DNA of 64,000 bases. Source: Dioscorea cayenensis subsp. rotundata. Its lineage: Eukaryota > Streptophyta > Magnoliopsida > Dioscoreales > Dioscoreaceae. The stretch is from contig NC_052477.1 of NCBI RefSeq assembly GCF_009730915.1, positions 24,942,578-25,006,577 of the forward strand. The letters are read 5' to 3'. The translations under genes were made by a program, and so were the position numbers. The notes under the pieces are model-generated. The model searched no databases, was not told the origin of the DNA, and saw nothing but the letters and a program-made list of their open reading frames with translations. Below are positions 56,128-64,000 of this stretch, in pieces. Numbering within the stretch: the first letter of the stretch is position 1; every line of letters begins with the position of its first letter.

Positions 56128-58441
56128 TCACAAATAACTCTTTTCAGATGTGCATGTGGTCATGTAATGACCCTTTTCCCCACATCTACTACAAGTCCTT
56201 TTCCTCTTGGCTGATAATTGAAGGTCAATTCCGGATTTAATCCTTGTATTTACTCTTGGCCGCCCTTTGCTCTTGACAGGTTTTGGATCAAGAATACTAA
56301 CGTGTGACCCATAAACATCATTATCACATGAGAAGGTAGGCAAAGAACATGAACCAATAACCTCTTGATTTTCCTCATTTTGCTTGGTGCTTAATGAATG
56401 CTCTGGTGCATTTGACTTTTCAATAACCATTTCAAATATGTCATTTAGCTTAGGCATAATTTTCTCATACATGTCTAGAGATGATATACTCTGTGCAATA
56501 CAGAAACACATATTTTGTGCACTCCACTTCATCAATGGTGTAAAGGCATTGTTGTGGGTCTCAACCATCATAACACTTGACTAATACCTTGCATCCATAC
56601 TCCAACGACGTAGAATATATTTTTTGGGAATCTTCGGCACCTCTTTTTTTTTTAAATATTTTCAATATGTGGCAACACAACACGCCCTCTCTCTCAAACT
56701 TCTTACACGAGCACGTTGCGTAAGGTTCCCCATCTTCAGTACAGTTTTTGCCAAATACAACAACATGATTGCAAATTGCATATTTAGCATTATCGGACCC
56801 ATCTCGAATGCATTCAGCAAGCATGCTATCACTTTCTCGCAATTCTGCCTGAAAAGTATCAAACACAGCTCTTGTATATGCTTCTCCTGCATGTCTCTCA
56901 ATTGGATGACCCGTATAAAAGTTAGCTATAGAATTCAAAGTCTTGAAGTCTTCACTTTCTTCAACATTTCTTAGAGCTAACAAAGCCTTATCATACTGCA
57001 TAACAAACTCATCCAGTGGGGTTTGTGCATTAACAAAGCCATCAAAAAATGAGTTGATACTTTCACTACGTTGTGTACTGGTCATTCCTGTTGTGAATGT
57101 ATCTTGCCAATATAGAGAAACCCATTTGCTCCGAATTTCATACATCCTACTCAACCAATGTTTATCATCAATGTTGTATGTTACCTTAAGTTCACCCCAT
57201 CTATCCTCGAATGCTTCAATCGATTCACTAAGATGCAACCAGTTAGTGTAATCCCTCATAAAGCCATCTTTGCTTTTCAAATCTGCTAAATACTTCATTG
57301 AATTTCTCCCAATGTGCCAAGAGCAAAGCCGATGAACAGAATTTGGAAAAACATGTGCAATAGCATTCCCCATAGCCAAATCTTGATCTGTAATAATTGT
57401 TTGTGGATGTTTCCCTAGCATGCATTTCAGCCATGTTTGAAATACCCATAAAAAACTTTCTTCTTTTTCATCTACCATGAGAGTACAACCAAATAAAATG
57501 GACTGCTTATGATGGTTGACTCCAACAAAAGGAGCAAAGGGGAAACAAAATCTATTTGTTTGATAAGTAGTATCAAAAACGACGACATCTCCAAATTCTG
57601 AATATGCAACTCTAGATCTTCCATCTGCCCAAAAGACACATCTAGTTTGACTAAACTCATCAAGCTCCATATCAAAAAAGAAAAAATCATCATTGAGTTT
57701 TTTCTCCTTGAAAAACTTAACAATAGCCATGCATTCTTGCCCAATATTGTTGCTTCGAACTCCCCTCAAATGATTTGAACAATCGTTCGGGGTAATAGAT
57801 GCAGACCCTGTATTTGAAAGTGTTTCATTCAATATTCGAGACATTTGGCTTGGTCCCACTCTACTCTTATGCAATGTCTCCATTAAACTTCTACACATCA
57901 CACTGATATGCTGGTGAGACCGCATCTTCATCACCTTAGAGGGAGTTCTTAGTAAATGATGGTTATGAACATCTTCAAAGGTCTTTGCTATCCATATCCC
58001 ATTCTTCATTTTTGACACTACCATCCGAGCTTGGCAATTTGTCCTTGTATCTCTACGCCTTTGAACAATTTTTCCCAGTTGCCTTTTGTCTACCAACTTG
58101 GCTCCTTCCTTATCACAAACAAAGTGTCGACATGTAATTAATTGAGAACGAGATGAACGATACATGTGACCCTTTCTTACCCCAAAACCTCTGGACTTTG
58201 CATAATCCAAATAATATCGAAATGCTTCCTCCTCATCCTCAAACTCCATACTAACAAATGGGTTTTCTGCTAATTCTTGTCCATCTCGAGACTTTGGACT
58301 CATTGCCAATTCTTGAACATCTTGTGTTACCAAATCATCTTCATTTTCAAGTTGTTGGCTATCATTCTCTTGTGTTAGACCACCACGTTCTCCATTTAAC
58401 CCGAGCTCATTCAAATCTATCCCATCAGTGGTATCGGCCAT
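56128..58441 (-). pseudogene. FAR1-type (MULE) transposase with two lesions
   Basis: A DDE transposase of the FAR1/Jittery group. The reading from 58,441 has an acidic N-terminus, then the FAR1 DNA-binding domain (about residues 60-165: EAFRYYLDYAKSRGFGVRKG, the C104/C109 pair, C136 and H159/H161). The MULE catalytic domain follows, with D290 in VVVFDTTYQTN, D352 in IITDQDLAM, the CSWH motif at 373-376 and E460 in RSESINSFF. A SWIM zinc finger (C578, C580, C589, H591) comes next. After about residue 597 a one-base change in an A10 run shifts the frame; the alternative frame resumes with the family-typical VPKIPKKYILRRWS. That frame hits a TAG near 56,585 before the C-terminal part, which carries GRPRVNTRIKSG and a CCHC knuckle, CSRCGEKGHYMTTC (about 56,190-56,150). 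The catalytic core itself is undamaged. Confidence 0.85.
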
Positions 58442-58927
58442 GATATCCTATTAGGAAAACTACAACTAGTTAGAATATATTAAAGCTTATAATTGAAATA
58501 AATGGGAAATCAGATAGAGATCTTGAGCTTCTTGAAAATTCATTGTATATCACCCAATCAATATTACAAAAAGGAGAAATATAGTTTAAAGATCCAGTAA
58601 TAAATTAAAAATTATATTTGCATAAATATGGCTTTAGAATGTTAGTCAGTAATCTTGCACAGAACCATCATTTGAGACATTAGTAAAATTCTCATGCAAA
58701 CAAAAAATTAAATTCTCATGCACACTAATCAGCCACTTTTCACAGTTTCAACAAACCAAAATTCTAAGATTAGGTAAGAAATCATAGATACATATCTAAA
58801 TAAAGGAAAAGAAAAAAAAATTTAAATTTTAAATCTTTCGGTGAAATTTTGGAACCCTAGAAATTAATGGACTAAATCAAACTCGGAAATCTAGGACAAT
58901 CGATGAAACTTAAAGTTAAAACACCGA
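58442..58927. promoter_or_regulatory. transposase upstream region
   Basis: AT-rich sequence between the transposase start and the right inverted repeat. Transcription of the minus-strand transposase must start here or in the inverted repeat. No single promoter element is convincing. Confidence 0.35.
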
Positions 58928-59722
58928 GGAAAACTTCCATTCAGAGAATAAAAATAAAATTACCCAATAAATTTTTGTATTTTATTTCATTCAGGCAACT
59001 GCAATCTTGTCTTGATTCACAACATCTCATTAATTTATGGCAAAATGCTTTGATTTTAATAGCAAAACCATCTTCACTGCCTCCTTTTTTATCTATATAA
59101 CTTCCTGAAAACATGTTAGCATGAAAAAAATACATGTTTGGTCTGTCACAATGCTCATTAAACAGAGCAAAAGAAAAACAATAGTTCTTAAACAAAAGTT
59201 AAAACACCGAATCAAATATTCAAATGATCTCAAAATTAACATCATTTCTCCCAAATCAGTGCTTCGAGAAAGAAGAACAACAAAAAGAAATCGGTTGATC
59301 TATAGAGAGATGGATCTAAACCTTGACACCAGAGAAGGCGTTGGCGTTGATGGAGACGACGGGGAGGCAGCGTTGGTGGAGAAGACGAGAGACGGTGGTG
59401 GAGACGATGGGAGGCATCGTTGATGGGTGGGTGCTGGTGGAGGCGTTGGTGGAGATGATGGGAGGCGTCGTTGATGTGTGGGCACTAGTGGAGGAGATGG
59501 AGACGACGAGGAGGCAGTGTTGGTGGAGAAGACGGGAAACGGTGGTGGAGATGATGGAGGCGTCGTTGATGGGTGGAGGAAATGGATCAGTCTCGTTTTG
59601 ATTTAAATGTAATGATTTAAGTGTAACTTGTTTTTCTGGGAACCGTTGGATCATTTGATCCAACGGTCCCTAGGGACATCCCCAGATATGGATTCGGGGA
59701 CGTCCCTAGGAGATGTAACCCC
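58928..59722 (-). repeat. right terminal inverted repeat (~795 bp)
   Basis: The inverted partner of 53,492-54,236, with about 50 bp more minisatellite-like GTTGGTGGAGA/TGGTGGAGGCG units at about 59,430-59,480. It ends at 59,722, next to an (AT)n tract. Confidence 0.85.
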
Positions 59723-59731
59723 ATATATATA

Positions 59732-60029
59732 TATATATATATATTAAAAAGAAAACCTCAACTGAGGCTATTTTATTAATAAGGGGAAGAACACAAAGCT
59801 AAACTGGATACAGATAATGGAAACAATGACGCACTATGACCAGCCATCAAATCGAACAAAAGAAACAGAAAGATGCCGTAGAGAGCCCAATTTTTGTTTT
59901 TTTTAATTAGCTAGATTGCCCTATGACCAGCCATATGCATTTTAAAATGTCAAAAAAAAATTGCATTATAACATAAAATGTGCATTTGTGTAAGCATCAA
60001 AACTAAAGTTTATGGCTAATAAACAGTGG
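59732..60029. other. intergenic DNA
   Basis: Starts with the rest of the AT tract. No coding sequence was seen. Confidence 0.4.
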
Positions 60030-60145
60030 CATATATAAAATGGGTGAAGGCTTTGTAATAGATAATGCGGTACTAAACTAAATAAGAATGTTTTGAAACT
60101 AAAGATGGGTCCAATATACATTGGCCTCTTACAATAATTGTATTA
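60030..60145 (+). repeat. copy of the CRK promoter, gene body lost
   Basis: About 115 bp match the sequence upstream of the CRK pseudogene (16,730-16,855) in order: TATATAAA, GGGTGAAG, AATGCGGTACTAAACT, AATA/GAATG, TTTTGAAAC, and GGCC(T/C)TCT(T/A)ACAAT. After CAATAATTGTATTATTAG the match ends and no DUF26 coding follows. This is the remnant of another CRK or DUF26 gene whose body was deleted or replaced. Confidence 0.6.
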
Positions 60146-60465
60146 TTAGAATAATTTTTTATTTTTACTTTTATTTAAGTCGTCTACCTTCTCACTTATA
60201 TGCGTATAAAACATGATATTTGTTTTCATTGTAAAGAACCAACTTGTTCTTGATACTGTTACAAAAAGGGTAGATATTTGCAAAATGCTGTGGTGTTGTT
60301 TATTATGTTTTCCATTTTTTTTGCTCAACCACTTCTTGTGGTTGCTGTTTGTTATTTGGTTGTTATTCTTTCATATTTTTCTTCTTATTTTGTTTGATTT
60401 TTGTAAGCTTTTGATTTGTTTTTAATGCATTCGTTGTTTATCTATTTTATAAAAATATATATATT
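60146..60465. other. T-rich segment, possible LINE 3' tail
   Basis: The end of this T-rich stretch, GTTGTTTATCTATTTTATAA followed by AAAATATAT, resembles the 3' end of the LINE at 51.1 kb (GGTTTATCTATTTTTATTAA). It may therefore be a very short LINE 3' end in plus orientation. No coding sequence was read. Confidence 0.3.
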
Positions 60466-60479
60466 TGCAAAGGAGATAA

Positions 60480-61900
60480 GAAAGTTTTGTGGACAGGGGA
60501 GCTAGAAATAGCTAATTAAGGTCCACAATACTCAAAATCAAAAACAGAATTACAGACATGACAGTAACCTCCACAAACCACCTTGGGAGGTCTAGTCCAC
60601 TATGAAACAAAGAAAGCCTATTATTTTGTCTACCATATTTTGGCTTAAGTATCTGCAAGCCCATTACTGTCTCTAGAGATAAACTCCAATGTGATTTTCT
60701 GGATTTCATAGCCGAAGGGAAAATGATGAAATGTGTTCACCATCCAATGGCTACACTCCGAATAGCCGGGGTCCGTCATCACTATGTGCTTCCCACTCTT
60801 GTCTTCCGTCTGTCCACAGCGCTAGATAATCGTTGCGCATCCGCCACGAATGTCTTGATAATCGCCCCTACTGATCGAGAGACAGTCTCCGCTAGTATGC
60901 GTCTGCTCATATGGATGATGAACGATATTTTCTAAGTCTTGCCAGTTGAGCGGGTCGCTACGCCGCTCTCGGTCATGAAACCAGATCACGCCCGAGTAAA
61001 ATATCTGACCGTACAGATGTGTTGAAAAACGGTATAAGGGAATGGAATAACCACTCCCGGCTCCATCTGGCCTTATCACGCCCGCGCCAAGGGTGTGACG
61101 CCAAAGCCCTATCACAAACCTCCCCCATTCGCTAATTAAAAGATGAACAACAGTTGGACAAGTGCTCACTATGCGGCTTGGGTTTAGTGGCCATTCTTAG
61201 CATCTCTCCAATGCAAATCCAATGGCAGCCACTTCAGCTGCTAGGCTTAAATCTTTGACAGTGTCTATTAGCGGCCTAAACCACAAGGCAACTCCCTATC
61301 AGTCCAGGAAACATCAGTACATAAAATTGAAATAGAATAGGAATTGTGAGAGTTTGCGAGAAGCTCCTAAATATTATCCCTTGTCCTTCTTGCATAATCT
61401 CTAATACTGCATCATGCATATGCTTTGTTGAAAGATTTAGGCTTCAGTGGCGATTTTCAAGTTGAAATCCATGTCACATCTTGCCTTCCAGATCCTGTAT
61501 GCACTAATTGCCGATAGTCCTTTAAAGGTTTGACTACCCAACCTCGAATTCCATTATTTAATCAACCAAGACTCTTGAGCAAAATCAACTGTCTCATTGA
61601 GTTGAGTACTTGCGAAATTCTCAAATAAAGCCCAACATTTCCTGCTGAGCTTGCAATTCTAAATGATGTGCTAGCTCAGTTGTTTCTACATCTAGTACAC
61701 AAACCAGGCACATCATTCAGGGACCAATATTAAGTTATAAAAGCTTTCATATGTTGGGACAATAGTGGAACAACCTACATATGCATGAATGTTAATTTTC
61801 ACTGGAGGAGCAACAGGGATCCTCCAAAGCACTTGCTAATCCACCTAATTCTCAGCATCAAGGCATTGGTTAACATAATTATGCACCACATTTGAGATTA
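60480..61900 (-). mobile_element. LINE 3' fragment interrupted by a GC-rich insert
   Basis: In minus order: zf-RVT pieces (LWRIPVAPPVKINIHAYVG near 61,820; a CVLDVETTELAHHLE section near 61,700), RNase H pieces (TDVSWTDRELPCGLG near 61,310, LAAEVAAIGFALER near 61,230) and, after the insert, EIQKITLEFISRDSNGLADI and GRQNNRLSLFHSGLDLPRWF (60,700-60,580). The order and motifs match the ORF2 C-terminus of plant L1 elements. No target duplication was identified, and most segments contain stops. Confidence 0.65.
60716..61135. other. GC-rich insert of unknown origin
   Basis: About 420 bp of near-50% GC sequence splits the RNase H region of the surrounding LINE. On the minus strand it is open for over 100 codons, with GVIRPDGAGSGYSIPLYRFS, WFHDRERRSDPLNWQDLENI and VHHPYEQTHTSGDCL. 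I do not recognise the protein. It could be a fragment of another retroelement or of non-nuclear DNA; no target duplication or inverted repeat was seen at its edges. Confidence 0.4.
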
Positions 61901-62441
61901 TGGATAAAGCAGCTGCAAGAAACCATACCCAGTGATTATTTTTATCAAAGTTAAAACTATCTCAAACCCAAAACTTTATTTGTAGCTTCAACACAGAAAA
62001 ATATAGCTTTTATAGTGAAAATTTCCCCAATCGTCAACTCTATTTTTAACTCTAAAACCGAATATTCTAATAATACTTTTCCCACTTCATAATTTATATA
62101 TTCATACGGTTAACAAATTTAATCAATTTTAATTCTAAAAGAGCGTTGTGGTTTTTTTTATTGCTATTGATGACAATGTTTATTTGAACTATTTTTTATG
62201 TTTTTATTTTATTGTTTGTGTAATTTTTCTTAATTTTAATGAATTAATATTTCATGTATTATTTTTAAATTTTTTTTATTTTTAGTAATTAAAAAATATA
62301 AACTTAAATCACAAAGTTAATTAATTTGATTAAAATATGAAATTATAAATAAAAAACAGAAAAACAGAAAATTAGAAAAAAAAATAAAAACAAAAAACAA
62401 AAAATGAAAATAATAATAATAATAAATAGTGCTAGCTACTA
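61900..62441. other. AT-rich intergenic DNA
   Basis: No coding sequence. Long A/T runs and a short (AAT)n tract at about 62,410-62,426 directly precede the LTR copy. Confidence 0.45.
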
Positions 62442-64000
62442 TGGACCCCACTTGTATATTTAATTTCTTTTCATAAAAAAAATATCTAATTTAAAATTCT
62501 CAAACCAAGCTTATCTTTCAGGGATCGTGAGCCCCCACGTTCCTGGCAACCGCAAGTGGTTACGGGATAAAATAAAATTCCTAAAATTAGATAATTTGTA
62601 GCCTACGTCTTTCGCTCGTTGTTCAACTTTGGGAGTGTGTAGCAAGGGCGAGGAAATCCTCCGTGTCGAGTGCTCATCTAGAAGTATTCGTGGTAGGTTC
62701 CTTTTTTTCCCTTCTTTGATCTATTTATTTTAGTTCTTGTTTTGATTATGTAATTCTTAGGGTTTCCTTTTTGGTTTAAATGGTTCTAGGGTTTGAAGAG
62801 TAGTCAGAAGAGTACCTGGTTTTACCCTTCAAAAGTAATCAGGTATTTTCCCTTTCTTAAATGGTTATGACACTCGAATCCATTGAATCGATAGATCATA
62901 CTGTATGTGCATAAGAGTTTGTATGTCTTGATATTTTCTTAGGATTTAACTATTTTCAGTGTTTAGAATTGAAAAGTGGGTTTTTATGGGAATTAGACGT
63001 ATTGCATAATTGTCAGGATTTTACATTGATGTTAGTATGTTGGTTGCTTAATTTTATTGTTGACTAATGATTGATGGAAGAATGGAAAAGTTTCTGGAAA
63101 GCAATTCTAGCAATGGCATTGTATGTTCAAAGTATAATTTGTCAATAGGATTATTGTTAGGTTAAGGATAACCATGCTATCCATTGAATGCACATATTTA
63201 GTTAAAGCCTGGCATTCTTGTTACATGCATATATATATATATATATTAAATGAATGTTGGAATGATTCTCCAGTCCTGTCACCACGTCCAATTATTTGTG
63301 GATGTAGATGTACATATATACATGCTGTAGTGGTTGGTGGTTATAAGCTATAAGCTTTACTGTCATTATGAGAATTAATTCTTAGTATAGTCCTATTAGG
63401 AATAGAAGTTAAATGTTTAGCAACTATAATTTTATTTTCTTGGCAGGGTTGACCTTGGTCATAGATTATTTTTGAAACTTGCTTGTTTAGTATCTCAAAG
63501 CCCTGTGAATTGCTAGTTAATGATTTGTGTTTTATTTAAGCTGGGATATCTAAGTCAAAGTGTAATGTTCATGTTTTAGGGCCTTTGTTCGAATTCTGAT
63601 TTTAGTGTTCAAGTGGGTTCTATAGCTTGGGGATTTTCCAGGTAAGTAAATCAAGTATAAACCTGTATATGTATAATTTCTGATTACCGTAAATCATCGA
63701 TATAATTATTTAATAACTTTGGATTTTATTATTAAAACCATTCATGATATTATATTTAAATGTTTTGGGATTTAAAATATTGTATCTATCATTATTTCAA
63801 AACATAGATTTGTAATTATTTAATTACTACTTATTTGATTCTCTATGTAATTGATTACGGATTTAAAATTTATTTTACAGCCATTACTTTAATGATATAT
63901 TATATTATTAAACTTGATTTACTCTGAATTTCTAGAAGATGCATGGTTACGGAATCATGATCATTAATCTTAGTTGATTTCTTACATTAACTATTTTTGT
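62442..64000 (-). mobile_element. second copy of the solo-LTR family, cut by window end
   Basis: From (T)ATGGACCCCACTTG onward the sequence matches 46,477-48,000 almost base for base for about 1.45 kb, with scattered substitutions and small indels. Shared words include GATCGTGAGCCCC, GTGGTTACGGGATAAAAT, GAAGTATTCGTGGTAGGTTC and GGGGATTTTCCAGGTAAGTA. The end, and any internal region or target duplication, lies beyond the window. The terminal TG appears as TA here. After about 63,900 the match becomes weak. Confidence 0.8.

Larger units (their letters stand above)
53492..59722. mobile_element. complete Mutator-like element (6,231 bp) with long inverted repeats
   Basis: Both ends read GGGGTTACATCTCCTAGGGA inward. 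The inverted similarity extends about 745 bp on the left (53,492-54,236) and about 795 bp on the right (58,928-59,722), with few substitutions; the length difference comes mainly from extra ~25-bp CCACCAACGCC-type units in the right arm. It carries one FAR1-type transposase on the minus strand (58,441-56,128) and a ~1.9-kb non-coding stretch (54.24-56.13 kb). High arm similarity implies recent insertion. A palindromic GTTGGATCAAATGATCCAAC lies ~70-90 bp inside each end. Confidence 0.85.

Noticed and set aside
56561..58441. Host FAR1/FRS transcription factor rather than transposase
   Set aside because: The gene lies between long inverted repeats with a 9-bp AT duplication, keeps the DDE residues and carries two lesions, so it is the element's own transposase.
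46477..64000. The two LTR copies as the 5' and 3' LTRs of one 16-kb retrotransposon
   Set aside because: The first LTR has its own perfect 5-bp duplication, and the DNA between holds LINE, DUF26 and Mutator-like sequences rather than a gag-pol region.

Overview
This is nuclear DNA of a flowering plant. It is AT-rich, its gene families are plant-specific (DUF26/Gnk2 cysteine-rich receptor kinases, FAR1-type transposases, a plant mitochondrial CcmE-like protein), and several transposon superfamilies are interleaved. The species cannot be fixed from the sequence. There are no bacterial operons, tRNA or rRNA genes, and no CRISPR array.

Only one complete, undamaged host gene is visible: an intronless secreted protein with four DUF26 domains (51,591-53,003, +). 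Broken host genes are: a mitochondrial CcmE-like gene with one frameshift (6.07-6.77 kb, -); a relic resembling the At4g28100 family of GPI-anchored proteins (12.2-12.7 kb, +); and a cysteine-rich receptor-like kinase (CRK) pseudogene spread over 16.9-36.3 kb (+). A captured fragment of a probable plastid protein gene lies at 43.35-43.9 kb (-).

The CRK pseudogene organises the left half of the window. Its exons are separated by three insertions whose ends can be read directly. A 1.34-kb hAT-like element (18,004-19,340) has 17-bp inverted ends and a degenerate 8-bp target duplication. A 9.13-kb element (19,422-28,547) sits in a perfect 9-bp duplication, TTTTAGATA. A 5.8-kb LINE (30,187-35,986) sits in the 10-bp duplication AACTATGAAT. 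The 9.13-kb element is the most unusual object here: most of it is 14 tandem copies of a ~568-bp unit, each with a ~99-codon open frame ending in a MuDR-like zinc-knuckle remnant and many GTTTAAA motifs.

The right half holds further LINE copies (36.6-40.4 kb -, 44.5-45.5 kb -, 49.6-51.15 kb +, 60.5-61.9 kb -), a 2.76-kb solo LTR with a perfect ACACT duplication (46,477-49,237), and a second copy of that LTR running off the window (from 62,442). A complete 6.2-kb Mutator-like element (53,492-59,722) has 745-795-bp near-identical inverted ends and a FAR1-type transposase carrying two lesions. A Ty1/copia relic (12.78-16.44 kb, -) has no visible LTRs. A copy of the CRK promoter at 60.03-60.14 kb shows that CRK/DUF26 genes were once more numerous here. 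The window reads as a decaying receptor-kinase cluster that has been a repeated insertion target.
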